Of a stretch of 64,000 nt of DNA, positions 17,124 to 26,360 are shown in pieces. The DNA is taken from contig CAZLCC010000012.1 of assembly GCA_964558365.1 (NCBI GenBank), positions 33,771-97,770 of the forward strand, read 5' to 3'. The first letter of the stretch is position 1. Each line of letters starts with the position of its first letter. Below the pieces are notes generated by a model, which had not been told where the DNA came from, searched no databases, and saw nothing but the letters and a program-made list of their open reading frames with translations. The position numbers were made by a program, and so were the translations under genes. This DNA is from CAZLCC01 sp964558365. Lineage in GTDB: Bacteria > Patescibacteriota > Saccharimonadia > Saccharimonadales > Saccharimonadaceae.

Positions 17124-17542
17124 CAGTTGAGAAAATAAATCCGACGGCACTCTGGGTACTGGCAATATCTGTCCTGGTGACAGTTTTGCCAATGCTCATT
17201 CCGTCAATGACGAGAAAGGTTAAGCTTGTGAATCTGAAAAGGGTTTGCACAGTTCTTGCAATCTCAATATTCGTTGGGTTGTTTGTAGTAGGGTTGTTCT
17301 CCTATGGAAACAGCCCAGAAGCGACAACATATGAGGGCTGGCCTATTGGATGGATCATTTATGGCTATATCATAAATGGCTTACTCTTTGCCATGGGGTG
17401 GATTTCAATCGCCATCCTTGCTGCGCTAGTAATAGCAGGAGCGCTAGTAATGGCGGGGTTTATTCTCTCGGTGGTGATTAGCTTTGCTGCTCTACTACTC
17501 ATCATTGCACTCGACAGAGTGCTAAAGCCAATGCGGACATAG
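17120..17542 (+). CDS. hypothetical four-helix membrane protein
   Basis: 140 residues from GTG at 17120, with GAGGAG just upstream overlapping the end of the small gene. An upstream TTG at 17102 is in frame but less likely. Four strongly hydrophobic segments lie at about residues 12-30, 43-62, 77-100 and 102-128. No family was recognised. It forms a two-gene unit with the 35-residue membrane protein, with its own promoter and terminator. Such a small paired membrane unit could be a toxin-antitoxin, immunity or channel module, but nothing in the sequence decides this. Confidence 0.7.
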   Translation: MTVEKINPTALWVLAISVLVTVLPMLIPSMTRKVKLVNLKRVCTVLAISIFVGLFVVGLFSYGNSPEATTYEGWPIGWIIYGYIINGLLFAMGWISIAILAALVIAGALVMAGFILSVVISFAALLLIIALDRVLKPMRT

Positions 17543-17608
17543 CAACAATCTCTCGCCTCTCTTGGCATCGATGATCAAGGGAGCTGAAACGGACAATTCT
17601 AAATAAGT

Positions 17609-17645
17609 CGCTGTGAGCAAAAATTGCTCCAGCGCTTTTTTATTT
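17609..17645 (+). terminator. rho-independent terminator after the membrane protein pair
   Basis: CGCTG/CAGCG and GAGCAA/TTGCTC pair around an AAA loop with one bulged T; CTTTTTTATTTT follows. Confidence 0.88.
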
Positions 17646-17654
17646 TCAACCCTT

Positions 17655-17683
17655 TTGACTTTCTCTGTAAAAACAGATACAAT
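17655..17683 (+). promoter_or_regulatory. promoter of the rpmE-prfA-prmC run
   Basis: TTGACT, 17 bases, TACAAT. The predicted transcription start (near 17690) is only about five bases before the rpmE ATG and no Shine-Dalgarno site is present. Confidence 0.8.
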
Positions 17684-17694
17684 AGCTCGAGATT

Positions 17695-18024
17695 ATGAAA
17701 AAAGATTTACACCCAACTAACTATCGACCTGTCGTTTTTCAAGACGATCAGGCAAAATTTGCGTTTTTAACACAGTCTACTGCACAAACAGACGACACTA
17801 TTAAGTGGGAAGATGGAAACGAATATCCGCTTGTAAAAATTCACATTTCAAGTGCTTCTCACCCATTCTTTACTGGTGAAGAAAAGATTATCGACACCGA
17901 AGGTCGTGTTGATCGCTTTAAAGCGAAGTTTGCAAAAGCTGAAGAGCGAAAAGCTGCACTTGCGAGCAAGGCAAAAAAAGCAAAAGTGCGCGCCGAGAAA
18001 AAAGAAGCCGAAAAAGATAAATAA
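17695..18024 (+). CDS. rpmE2: 50S ribosomal protein bL31 (type B)
   Basis: Large-subunit protein. [20 protein letters not shown] and the SHPFFTG motif near residue 59 identify bL31. The zinc Cys residues of type A are missing, so it is type B. It is longer than usual (109 versus about 85 residues) because of a Lys/Ala-rich C-terminal helix ([16 protein letters not shown]). Probably translated from a near-leaderless mRNA. prfA follows 35 bases later. Confidence 0.93.
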   Translation: MKKDLHPTNYRPVVFQDDQAKFAFLTQSTAQTDDTIKWEDGNEYPLVKIHISSASHPFFTGEEKIIDTEGRVDRFKAKFAKAEERKAALASKAKKAKVRAEKKEAEKDK

Positions 18025-18059
18025 CTACAGGCGGACACGCCAACTCCGGGGGCAAAATA

Positions 18060-19136
18060 ATGGCACAATTAAACCTCAATGCCAGCCAGCTTAAAGAAGA
18101 GAAAGCAGAGCTTGAGGCTTTTTTGTCGCGCCCAGATGCTTATGCAAATAAAGACTTTACAGCCAAAAGTAAGCGCCTCACAGAACTTGAAGGTATTTTA
18201 GAACGCGTTAATAAAAAAGCGCAGTTGCAAAAACAGCTCGAAGAGGCAAAAACGCTAAGCGGCGGAAACGACGAACTTGCTGAGCTTGCTAAAGAAGAAG
18301 TTCCCTCTTTAGAAAAGCAAATAGAAGCGCTAGATGAAGAACTGTTTGTGATGCTGACGCCAAAAGACCCAAACGATGAAAAAAATGTTATTGTTGAAAT
18401 TCGTGCTGGAGCTGGCGGCGATGAAGCGAGCCTATTTGCCGGCGAACTTCTAAGAATGTATATGCGCTACTGCGAAAAAAACGGCTTTAAAACAGAGCTT
18501 TTAAATGACAGTCCTTCTGAAGTTGGCGGTTATAAAGAAGTGGTTTTTGCCGTAAAGGGAGATTCTCCATATGCAAGGCTAAAGTTTGAAAGTGGCGTAC
18601 ATCGCGTACAACGCATTCCCGCAACTGAAAGTCAGGGGCGCGTTCATACAAGCACTGTTACGGTTGCTGTTCTTCCAGAAGCTGAGGAAAAAGATATCGA
18701 GATTAACCCAAGCGACTTACGAATTGATACTTTTCGCGCAAGCGGACACGGCGGGCAAAGCGTCAACACGACCGACAGCGCTATTCGCATTACTCACCTG
18801 CCAACCGGCCTAGTTGTGGCGAATCAAGACGAAAAATCTCAGATTAAAAATAAAGATAAGGCTATGAAAGTTCTAAGAAGCCGGCTTTTACAAATGCAAA
18901 TTGATGAAGAACAAGCTAAGCTTTCAGCTGAAAGAAAGAGCCTGATTGGCTCTGGTGATCGCAGCGAAAAGATTCGCACCTATAACTTCCCGCAAGATCG
19001 TATTACCGACCATCGAATTGGCTATAGCCGCAGTAATCTGCCGGCTGCGCTTGATGGCGATATTCAAGATTTAATTGACAAATTACTTGCCTATGAACGC
19101 GAGCTTAAAGCCCAAGGTGTCGAAAATAAAAGTTAA
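18060..19136 (+). CDS. prfA: peptide chain release factor 1
   Basis: Reads UAA and UAG and releases the peptide. 358 residues. The RF1-type tripeptide is PAT in [13 protein letters not shown] near residue 185, and [13 protein letters not shown] carries the catalytic GGQ near 230. Both are intact. The 3' end overlaps prmC, whose product methylates the GGQ glutamine, so substrate and modifier are encoded together. Confidence 0.96.
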   Translation: MAQLNLNASQLKEEKAELEAFLSRPDAYANKDFTAKSKRLTELEGILERVNKKAQLQKQLEEAKTLSGGNDELAELAKEEVPSLEKQIEALDEELFVMLTPKDPNDEKNVIVEIRAGAGGDEASLFAGELLRMYMRYCEKNGFKTELLNDSPSEVGGYKEVVFAVKGDSPYARLKFESGVHRVQRIPATESQGRVHTSTVTVAVLPEAEEKDIEINPSDLRIDTFRASGHGGQSVNTTDSAIRITHLPTGLVVANQDEKSQIKNKDKAMKVLRSRLLQMQIDEEQAKLSAERKSLIGSGDRSEKIRTYNFPQDRITDHRIGYSRSNLPAALDGDIQDLIDKLLAYERELKAQGVENKS

Positions 19137-19920
19137 AACGTGGCTTGAAGAAGCTTCATTTTTGTTAAAGAAATCTAACGTAGCTTCGGCGCGACTTGAT
19201 GCAGAGATTATTTTATGCGATGCACTTGATGTTAGCCGCGAATGGCTCATTGCCCATAGCGAAGATGAGATTGATAAAAATACAGGAAAAGACGCTCTCT
19301 CGAGACGATATGAGCGCGAGCCATTAGCATATATTCGTGGCTTTAAAGAATTTTATGGAAGAAACTTTACAGTTAACAATACGGTGCTCATCCCCCGCCC
19401 TGAAAGCGAAATAATTATAGAAATCCTCAAAGAAATTGTGCTAGATACTCAAACCATAATTGATGTTGGCACGGGCTCGGGCGCATTAGCTATCACTGCG
19501 AAATTAGAGCTGCCTCAAGCCAACGTTTTTGCAAGTGATATAAGCGAAGAGGCTTTGAGCATTGCCAAGCAAAATGCCCAGAAACTTAATGCGAATGTTA
19601 TTTTTTTAAAAAGTGATTTATTAAAAGAAACGAATGATGCATATAGCGTTATCGTTGCTAATTTGCCATATGTTGATAGGAATTGGGATTATTCTTTTGA
19701 GACAAAGTTTGAGCCTTCCCTCGCCCTTTTCGCTAAAGACAACGGATTAGATCTTATTAAAAAATTAATTGCTCAAACACAAAAGAAGCTGCCTAGCGGT
19801 GGCTTTCTTCTACTCGAAGCGGATCCTCGTCAGCATCAAGTAGTCTTAGATTTTGCAAAGGAGCATGGGCTCTCTTTATTTAAAAAGCAAGATTTTATTG
19901 TAGTCTTAAAAAAGAAATAG
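19117..19920 (+). CDS. prmC: peptide chain release factor N5-glutamine methyltransferase
   Basis: Methylates the Gln of GGQ in release factors with S-adenosylmethionine. About 267 residues from GTG at 19117, which gives the family-like start [13 protein letters not shown]; upstream in-frame ATGs at 19075 and 19093 lie inside prfA. The SAM-binding [13 protein letters not shown] is near residue 112. The catalytic motif is NLPYVDRNW instead of the usual NPPY, a conservative change in the second position. Overlap with prfA is 20 bases. Confidence 0.92.
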   Translation: MSKIKVKTWLEEASFLLKKSNVASARLDAEIILCDALDVSREWLIAHSEDEIDKNTGKDALSRRYEREPLAYIRGFKEFYGRNFTVNNTVLIPRPESEIIIEILKEIVLDTQTIIDVGTGSGALAITAKLELPQANVFASDISEEALSIAKQNAQKLNANVIFLKSDLLKETNDAYSVIVANLPYVDRNWDYSFETKFEPSLALFAKDNGLDLIKKLIAQTQKKLPSGGFLLLEADPRQHQVVLDFAKEHGLSLFKKQDFIVVLKKK

Positions 19921-19921
19921 T

Positions 19922-21055
19922 CTACTGCCTTAGCTGACCGAGCTCAACCTCTAGCGTTCGCTGCTGACCATCGCGTAACACAGTAAGATTAATTTTATCT
20001 CCTGGCGCAAACTCAGCAAGCAAGCCTGCAAGATTATTACGCTCATTTACTGGCATATCATTTATTTTTGTAATGATATCTCTGTTACGAATACCAGCTT
20101 TTGCAGCAGGACCACCAGAAACTACTGCGTTATTTCCATTAGCATCAAAAACAAACGCACCGCGTTTAACACTAAGATTAAATTCTTCAGCAACATCTGG
20201 CGTAATAGAAATATACTGCACACCTAAGTAAGGTCGCTGAATCTTACCATTCTCAATCACCCCTTTCGCAAGACCTTTCACCGCATTAATAGGAATAGCA
20301 AAACCAATACCTTCTGCATCTTGCGCCACTGCAGTATTAATACCAATTACTTCGCCAGCAAGGTTGGTAAGCGGTCCGCCAGAATTGCCCGGGTTAATAG
20401 CTGCATCCGTCTGGAAAAGCCCTTCGAGCCGTTCTTGCCCTTCGCTGCCTCCCGCAACAACTGGTCGTCCAATGCCAGAGATAATACCTGAAGTAACCGT
20501 GTTCTTAAATTGCCCTAACGCATTACCAATAGCAACAACCTTTTGACCTATATCAACGTTTCGAGAATTCCCTAGCTGAGCTGGAGTTAAATTATTTGCA
20601 TCTTCAATTTTTAAAAAGGCAATGTCGTTCAGCGGATCCTTGCCAACCTCTTTAACATTTTTATATCGTGTACCGTCAGAAAGCACTACACTAACTTTGC
20701 CAGAAGAACCTTCAAGTACATGCTTGTTTGTAACAACATAGCCATTTTCGCTGATAATAATTCCTGTACCAGCTGTTTCTTGCTGAGCCACAATGCCATT
20801 TGTGCCCATAGTAGTTCCTGCTTGACCAACGATCGATACGACGCTTGGCGAAACCTTTTTAGCTACCTCGGAAACAACTTCGCCTTCTTGAAGAACGATA
20901 TTTTCACGATTATTATTAATTGTCTGAGAAGCATCTTGCTTTACAAGCCCAGTAGCTAAAAATAGCCAACTTCCAAAAAAACTAGCAATAAAACAAAGAA
21001 ATATAATTGCTGCTGTTTTACCCGTTGAGTGCGATGTTGTGCTTTCTTTTTTCAT
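19922..21055 (-). CDS. HtrA/DegP-like serine protease with PDZ domain
   Basis: Envelope quality-control protease, 377 residues. A membrane anchor lies at residues 14-36. The trypsin-like triad is seen as VVTNKHVLEG (His), NDIAFLKIED (Asp) and NPGNSGGPL (Ser). A single C-terminal PDZ domain spans about 285-370. Such single-PDZ anchored forms are typical of Gram-positive bacteria. A convergent 3' end lies one base from prmC. Start ATG at 21055 with AAGGAAAAGA-like purines upstream. Confidence 0.93.
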   Translation of the reverse strand: MKKESTTSHSTGKTAAIIFLCFIASFFGSWLFLATGLVKQDASQTINNNRENIVLQEGEVVSEVAKKVSPSVVSIVGQAGTTMGTNGIVAQQETAGTGIIISENGYVVTNKHVLEGSSGKVSVVLSDGTRYKNVKEVGKDPLNDIAFLKIEDANNLTPAQLGNSRNVDIGQKVVAIGNALGQFKNTVTSGIISGIGRPVVAGGSEGQERLEGLFQTDAAINPGNSGGPLTNLAGEVIGINTAVAQDAEGIGFAIPINAVKGLAKGVIENGKIQRPYLGVQYISITPDVAEEFNLSVKRGAFVFDANGNNAVVSGGPAAKAGIRNRDIITKINDMPVNERNNLAGLLAEFAPGDKINLTVLRDGQQRTLEVELGQLRQ

Positions 21056-21081
21056 TAAATCTCCCCAAGGAAAAGATTAAA

Positions 21082-21882
21082 CTACTGGTCGTATACCTGG
21101 TTAAAAATAGGTAAGAATAAAATAAACAATACTACAGCAGAAAATATTGCCATCCATAAAACATCTTTAGCGCGAATTTTGCCTTTTGTACGATAGATAA
21201 AATAACATCTCTCAGCAAACCAGCTAATAAGTGTGATGACGATGGCACTCTGTGGAATCTGCACAACCGCACCCGGAAATAACATCTTCGTAAATGGCAA
21301 AGCATAGGCAATAGCCCAGTGATAACCAAGCCAGCCAAGTTGCGCCAATACGAGCCCCCACAGCAAGCTCAGTAGGTTCATATCTTCCTCGTCATAGGCA
21401 CTAAGAACATGTCGTGCTGCAGCGTATCCAATGAGCCACATCATAAGAACAACAAAGAAAGCTGGCCAGGCGTAAGAAATAGTGAATAGTGCAGTAATAC
21501 TAACGAACTGGGCAAGCCCTGCTTGAAACACCATTGCCACACGCCCAGAAAGCGGTTTAATAACGATGAGCCACAATGCAAAAAGAATTGTGAGCACAAT
21601 TTGTAATGGCAACGCGCCTGTTGCCTGCCACAATAGTGTGACGACACTAAGACCAACCAGCGTATCAAGCAAATTCGTTTGAATATTTGCAAACCAAAAA
21701 CGAGGACGAACGGCAAAAATACGCCATTTACTTAGAAGAATAAAAATATACGCTAAAACTGGCGATTCGTTAAAGCTCAAAGTAAGTAATAGCACAATGG
21801 CTGCCAAAGCCAAGTTAAGCACAACGTAAATCGTTTCACTAAGCAAAGAGCGCTTACGTGAAGCTGTTCGTATTAACTCCAT
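21082..21882 (-). CDS. hypothetical polytopic membrane protein
   Basis: 266 residues with about seven hydrophobic segments and short loops. A basic N terminus (RTASRKRS) precedes the first helix. No family was recognised. It lies 26 bases upstream of the htrA gene on the same strand and may be in one transcript with it and the LCP gene, which would suggest an envelope role. Confidence 0.75.
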   Translation of the reverse strand: MELIRTASRKRSLLSETIYVVLNLALAAIVLLLTLSFNESPVLAYIFILLSKWRIFAVRPRFWFANIQTNLLDTLVGLSVVTLLWQATGALPLQIVLTILFALWLIVIKPLSGRVAMVFQAGLAQFVSITALFTISYAWPAFFVVLMMWLIGYAAARHVLSAYDEEDMNLLSLLWGLVLAQLGWLGYHWAIAYALPFTKMLFPGAVVQIPQSAIVITLISWFAERCYFIYRTKGKIRAKDVLWMAIFSAVVLFILFLPIFNQVYDQ

Positions 21883-21930
21883 ATATGTTAGCCATTATAG
21901 CATGATTTTACAGTCAGCGAATCGAAGAAT

Positions 21931-23532
21931 TTACTGGCCAACCACTACAACAAAGTTAGCCGAAGATTGAATATTACTCGGTAAAGACTTCACTTTACTA
22001 ACTTTCAACAGCTTTTTGAGCTTTTTCTTCGTTGCAGGCTTGTTGCCATTAGCTGTGTATGCCGCCACTTTGCCATATTGTCCGGCTGGTGCATTGCCAA
22101 TATTCGATATAATCAAACCATTATCCTCTAGTCTATCGGCGGTTTCTTGCGCCGCACCCGGTACGCCAGACCCATTGAGAACTTCTATGCTCGCCTTTTC
22201 TTTTGTTACTTCATCACTAATCTGATATGAGCGAATGAAAGCATGGATATCATCGTAATTAAACGTTCCAGCTGCAGGCATGACAACACTCATTCCACCG
22301 ATATTTCCAGTAGTAAAGAGTGCTTCTCCCTCTTTAAAGAAGTCTAGGTTTTGAATGGTGTTGGCTTTAATATCTTTTGAAAGACGTGCAAGTGTTTTAA
22401 TTTCTCCGGCAACAAAGTTTGTACGCACATTATCACCAAGTGCATCAATTAAATTACTTACTTTAACAGGGTTTGAAAGAGTACTTGAACTATTTGCTTT
22501 CTTTAACATCGCGGTCATAATTTTTCGCTGGTTTCTTTCGCGGTCAAAGTTTGATTCTTCAAAACCATACGTTGGTGCAGATTCACCACGCGCCTGGGCC
22601 AAGAACAGCGCCTGCTCGCCGTTCAGGTGGTGCTTTCCGTTTGAGTATTTAACTTTGTAGCATTGGTAATTACAGCGCCAGTCAAAGTTTCTATCAAGCA
22701 CGCCCCGAGGATCACGACTATTGATAGTAACATCTACACCCCCAATAGCATCAACAGATTCGCGCACTACTTTATAGTTCACTTTTACCGCATATTGAAC
22801 ATCCATACCATACACTTCACCCACCATATCTTGAAGTGCCTGCTGGCCACGTCGCTCTGAAACATCGTCTGTGCTATTACCTCGAGCACAAGCATATACC
22901 TCGTTAATCTTGCCCTCATATCCACTGTTACACGCTTCTCCATAATCAACATAAAGATCTCTTGGAACACTAAACATAAACGCATCGTTCTTTTTTTGGT
23001 CAACACTTGCAACGATAATCGAGTCTGTTAGGCTTGCACCGTCATGACCCTCGTCATCTTCTGATGTGCCAAAAATAAGAATATTGCTCCTACCAAACTG
23101 GTCAGTCTTGAGTGGCTGCCCTTGCCCAAAAAGATCCAAAAAATTACCGCCAAATAATCGCCCACTAGCAATCAGCGCTTTTATGCCTAAATAACCGCCA
23201 ATCAGCGCCAAAATAATAAACAATGCAATAAACGTACGCTTCACAGCTTTTTTACTCGGTTTAAAGTGTCGCTTCTTCTTTTTCTTTGGTTCATTGAGGT
23301 CAATATCCTTTAGCGAATCATCAATGTCTCTTCTATTTATACCGATACCGGTTGTCTTGTTATTATGTTTATTAAGAGCAGTTGGGTTTGAGCGAGATTT
23401 TTTCTCGTCCAAAAACTGAGAAGGAACCTGTAAATTATCAATTCCCAGTTGACGACGCTCGCTCCCCGCTGTTTGCTGAGGTTGTCGACGTCGTAATATA
23501 AATCCATCTGTTGAAGTTCTTTTTCTATTCAT
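21931..23532 (-). CDS. LytR-CpsA-Psr (LCP) family glycopolymer transferase
   Basis: Attaches lipid-linked glycopolymers to the cell wall. 533 residues. A 95-residue basic cytoplasmic tail comes first, then a membrane helix at about 97-118. The LCP domain follows: TDSIIVASVD near 165, FSVPRDLYVD near 182, INEVYACARGN near 205 and NGEQALFLAQARGE near 300, with the conserved Asp and Arg residues. A LytR_C domain (IEVLNGSGVPGAAQETADRL) is at 440-530. A wall-polymer ligase in a CPR genome fits a monoderm envelope. Confidence 0.94.
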   Translation of the reverse strand: MNRKRTSTDGFILRRRQPQQTAGSERRQLGIDNLQVPSQFLDEKKSRSNPTALNKHNNKTTGIGINRRDIDDSLKDIDLNEPKKKKKRHFKPSKKAVKRTFIALFIILALIGGYLGIKALIASGRLFGGNFLDLFGQGQPLKTDQFGRSNILIFGTSEDDEGHDGASLTDSIIVASVDQKKNDAFMFSVPRDLYVDYGEACNSGYEGKINEVYACARGNSTDDVSERRGQQALQDMVGEVYGMDVQYAVKVNYKVVRESVDAIGGVDVTINSRDPRGVLDRNFDWRCNYQCYKVKYSNGKHHLNGEQALFLAQARGESAPTYGFEESNFDRERNQRKIMTAMLKKANSSSTLSNPVKVSNLIDALGDNVRTNFVAGEIKTLARLSKDIKANTIQNLDFFKEGEALFTTGNIGGMSVVMPAAGTFNYDDIHAFIRSYQISDEVTKEKASIEVLNGSGVPGAAQETADRLEDNGLIISNIGNAPAGQYGKVAAYTANGNKPATKKKLKKLLKVSKVKSLPSNIQSSANFVVVVGQ

Positions 23533-23595
23533 GAATGTCGAGTTCTACTATACCCGATTCTCACCCATTTCGTAAACAATAATGCTTATTTATTT

Positions 23596-23625
23596 TTGCA
23601 CAATAACCACCAATGGATGTATGCT
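23596..23625 (+). promoter_or_regulatory. lepB promoter
   Basis: TTGCAC, 18 bases, TATGCT. The predicted start near 23632 is about three bases before the ATG at 23635, so the mRNA should be leaderless. Confidence 0.65.
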
Positions 23626-23634
23626 AAGTAAGCT

Positions 23635-24225
23635 ATGTCAGATAAGCAAAAATCAACCTCAAAAGATATCCTCAACCTTGTTGGGTTCATTATTTTAGTA
23701 ATCCTTGGCACTCTTTTTATAAATGAATTTATTTTCCGCAGTTTTAACGTTAACGGGCCTAGTATGGAAAAAACACTCTATACAAACGATCGTTTAATCG
23801 TTAACAAACTGCCTGTTACTTGGGATCACATACGCGGTAAAGAATATGTGCCTGAAAGAGGGCAAGTAATTGTATTTAGAAATCCGCATTATGTTTCTGG
23901 TGCTGGCGAAGAATTTATCGTTAAGCGCGTTATTGCCTTTCCTGGCGAACGTGTAACAGTAAAAAATGGCCTTGTGACAGTTTATAACAAAGAGCATCCA
24001 AAAGGGTTCAACCCCGACAAAGCCTTCCATAACGAACCTGGATATTACACAAGTAACATCGTTGATACAAAAGTACCTAAGGGAGAGTTATTCGTTATGG
24101 GCGACCATCGAGCAGGTGATTATTCTCTTGACTCACGAAACGGGCTCGGCACCGTTCCATATAAAGACATCATCGGCCCAGTAGAAATCAGGTTCTTCCC
24201 TTTTAATAAAATACGAACGTTTTAA
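23635..24225 (+). CDS. lepB: signal peptidase I
   Basis: Removes signal peptides from exported proteins. 196 residues with an N-terminal membrane helix (about 15-33). The catalytic Ser is in NGPSMEKTLYTNDRL, the catalytic Lys in FIVKRVIAFPGERV and the C-terminal box is VMGDHRAGDYSLDSR. It is the probable processing enzyme for the signal-peptide proteins at 26-28 kb and 50-57 kb. Its 3' end overlaps parB, on the opposite strand, by four bases. Confidence 0.95.
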   Translation: MSDKQKSTSKDILNLVGFIILVILGTLFINEFIFRSFNVNGPSMEKTLYTNDRLIVNKLPVTWDHIRGKEYVPERGQVIVFRNPHYVSGAGEEFIVKRVIAFPGERVTVKNGLVTVYNKEHPKGFNPDKAFHNEPGYYTSNIVDTKVPKGELFVMGDHRAGDYSLDSRNGLGTVPYKDIIGPVEIRFFPFNKIRTF

Positions 24226-25112
24226 TCAAGTAGCGAGGCAATTCGCTCTAAATCATCGCCGCTCTTAAACTTAATGATCAATTGTCCGCCCTTTGCGGTT
24301 GTTTTAATACTCACATCTGCCTTCAGCTTCTTAGAAAGTGCCTTTGTAGTTGGCGTTTGTGTTTGCGTATGCCGCACAGCAGAAGCTTTCTTTGCGTCTT
24401 TGCCGCTAGCTTTTTTATAGCCAATCACAAACCGTTCTGCTTGGCGAACGCTCCATCCTTCTTTAACAATTCTTTTTAAAAGCTCTTTTTTTGCATCGTC
24501 ACTATCTAAAGCTAAAATTTGGCGCGCATGACCCTCAGATATCTTTCTCTCAACCAATGCCTGTTTTGCGTCCTCCGGAAGCTGCAAAAGCCTCAAGGCA
24601 TTACTGATAACACTTGGTGATTTACCGCCAACTCGCACGCTCATTTCTTCTAATTTAAGATTAAATTGATCACGAAGTTTTAAATATGCTGTCGCAGTTT
24701 CAAGCGGATTAAGGTCTCGTCTTTGCAGATTTTCTATCAAAGAAAGTTCTAGCTTATGCTGATCGCTTAGCGTGCGCACAAGCACTGGAACTTTTTCTAA
24801 ACCAGCTAATTTCGAAGCTCGCCATCGCCTTTCACCAGCAACAATTTGATACTTTCCGTCTTTAGCAACAACCACCAGCGGCTGCACAACTCCATGCTCT
24901 TTTAACGAAGTTGCTAATTCTTCAAGCGCCGCTTCATCAAAATATCGTCTTGGCTGGTCTGGGTCAGCAGAAATCTCACCTACCGCAACATAGCGAAGTT
25001 CAGACACTTTTTCATCTTGCGAAGCCGTTGGATCAAAAGCTTCATTTAGCATATCTGTTGGGAGCAGCGAATCAAACCCTCGCCCAAGCCCTTTCTTCGG
25101 TTTAGCCGACAC
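24222..25112 (-). CDS. parB: chromosome partitioning protein ParB
   Basis: CTP-dependent DNA clamp that loads at parS sites. 296 residues. ParB/Srx motif DPDQPRRYFDEAALEELATS near 55, then VAGERRWRASKLAG with the GERRxRA box and LIENLQRRDLNPLETA. A helix-turn-helix (VGGKSPSVISNALRLLQLP) follows, and a dimerisation domain is at the C terminus. It overlaps parA by 11 bases. No parS (TGTTTCACGTGAAACA-like) site was found by eye in this window. Confidence 0.95.
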   Translation of the reverse strand: MSAKPKKGLGRGFDSLLPTDMLNEAFDPTASQDEKVSELRYVAVGEISADPDQPRRYFDEAALEELATSLKEHGVVQPLVVVAKDGKYQIVAGERRWRASKLAGLEKVPVLVRTLSDQHKLELSLIENLQRRDLNPLETATAYLKLRDQFNLKLEEMSVRVGGKSPSVISNALRLLQLPEDAKQALVERKISEGHARQILALDSDDAKKELLKRIVKEGWSVRQAERFVIGYKKASGKDAKKASAVRHTQTQTPTTKALSKKLKADVSIKTTAKGGQLIIKFKSGDDLERIASLLD

Positions 25113-25869
25113 GATTAATCACCTCCTTTGTTAGCGCTTTGTAGGCGCGAGCGCCTTTGCTCCATCGGTCATATGCGCCAACTGGCACACCATGACTTGG
25201 CGCTTCAGCAAGGCGAATGTTGCGCGGAATAATCGTCTCAAAAACCTTACCAGGAAAATGCTTCTTCACCTCTTCGCTTACCTGCGCGCTTAACGTCGTG
25301 CGCCCATCAAACATCGTAATCACCACGCCAATCAGTTCTAAGGTTGGGTTCATGCCTTTTCGCACCAGCTGCATTGTTTCAAGAAGTTGCCCCAGCCCTT
25401 CTAGCGCATAAAATTCAGCCTGCACCGGAAGCATGACATAATTCGCCGCAATAAGCGCATTCACTGTCAGTAAGCTAAGCGATGGCGGACTATCGATAAT
25501 GACAAAATCATACTCTTCAGTGCCTGCAACCGCTTGGCGCAGGCGCGTAAAGCGTTTTTCTGCTTTGGCAAGCTCCACTTCAGCATTTGCAAGATGCGGT
25601 GTTGCTGGTAAAAGAAAAAGGCGTTTTTGCTTCGTTTTCAAAGCAACATCTTTTATTGCAGCACCGTTTTGCACAACGTCTAAAACATCTTTTTCTAACT
25701 CTTGTTTATTAAAACCAAGCCCGCTTGTAGCATTACCTTGCGGGTCAAAATCAACCAACAGCACACTCTTGCCAGCTTTTGCCAAATAAAAGGCTACATT
25801 TACTGCCGTCGTTGTTTTACCAACGCCCCCTTTTTGATTTGTGACCGCAATTACTGTGGTTTTTTTCAC
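25102..25869 (-). CDS. parA: chromosome partitioning ATPase ParA/Soj
   Basis: Deviant Walker-A ATPase that moves ParB-bound origin DNA. 255 residues. NQKGGVGKTTTAVNVA near residue 12 is the signature P-loop with the extra Lys; DFDPQGNATSGLG and DYDFVIIDSPPSLSLL complete the site. The start is GTG at 25869, with a purine-rich ribosome-binding region (AAGAGAGAGGG) some 15 bases upstream and a TACAAT hexamer above it. Forms an operon with parB. Confidence 0.95.
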   Translation of the reverse strand: MKKTTVIAVTNQKGGVGKTTTAVNVAFYLAKAGKSVLLVDFDPQGNATSGLGFNKQELEKDVLDVVQNGAAIKDVALKTKQKRLFLLPATPHLANAEVELAKAEKRFTRLRQAVAGTEEYDFVIIDSPPSLSLLTVNALIAANYVMLPVQAEFYALEGLGQLLETMQLVRKGMNPTLELIGVVITMFDGRTTLSAQVSEEVKKHFPGKVFETIIPRNIRLAEAPSHGVPVGAYDRWSKGARAYKALTKEVINRVG

Positions 25870-25941
25870 GCGTGTTTATTCCCTCTCTCTTTGTATATCT
25901 CTATTGTAGCACGAGCGTGAAAAGTTTTTCACCATCAAAAA

Positions 25942-25962
25942 ACCCCGCTTCTCGCAGGGTTT
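25942..25962 (-). terminator. rho-independent terminator after rplU
   Basis: AACCCCGC (25942-25949) and GCAGGGTT (25955-25962) pair with one wobble, and TTTTTTGATGG follows on the minus strand. Confidence 0.85.
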
Positions 25963-25969
25963 TCTTTTG

Positions 25970-26278
25970 CTATTTGATTCCTGTAATCTGAATCTTGCTA
26001 TACTTCTGGCGATGACCAGCTTCTTTGTGAACACGCTTCTTCGCTTTATAACGAATAATTCGTAGCTTTTCACCTTTTACTTCAGGCTCAACCACTTTAG
26101 CGGTTACCTTCACGCCTTTCACGGTTGGCGTGCCCACGTTTGTCGTTTTATCGTCAAATGTGAGCAGTGCATCAAGCGTGAGCTCTTTTGTGCCATCTTG
26201 GAGGCGGTCCACCAAGAGGGTCTCTTTTTCAGCGACAATAAACTGCTTGCCACCTATCTTCACGACTGCTTTCGTCAT
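25970..26278 (-). CDS. rplU: 50S ribosomal protein bL21
   Basis: 102 residues, standard length. MTKAVVKIGGKQFIVAEKET at the start and KKRVHKEAGHRQKYSKIQIT at the end are the family marks. The usual partner rpmA (bL27) does not follow; the gene is monocistronic between an AAGGAAGAGGAAA ribosome-binding site and a terminator. Confidence 0.96.
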   Translation of the reverse strand: MTKAVVKIGGKQFIVAEKETLLVDRLQDGTKELTLDALLTFDDKTTNVGTPTVKGVKVTAKVVEPEVKGEKLRIIRYKAKKRVHKEAGHRQKYSKIQITGIK

Positions 26279-26360
26279 TTTCCTCTTCCTTATAATTTAT
26301 TGACTTCAGAGGTAGATTGTAACAGATATGCAACCTAGTGTAAAGAGATGTTAGTTTTAT

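Noticed and set aside
25870..25920. parS site near parA
   Set aside because: TTTCACGCGTG near the parA start only faintly resembles TGTTTCACGTGAAACA and its second half is missing.
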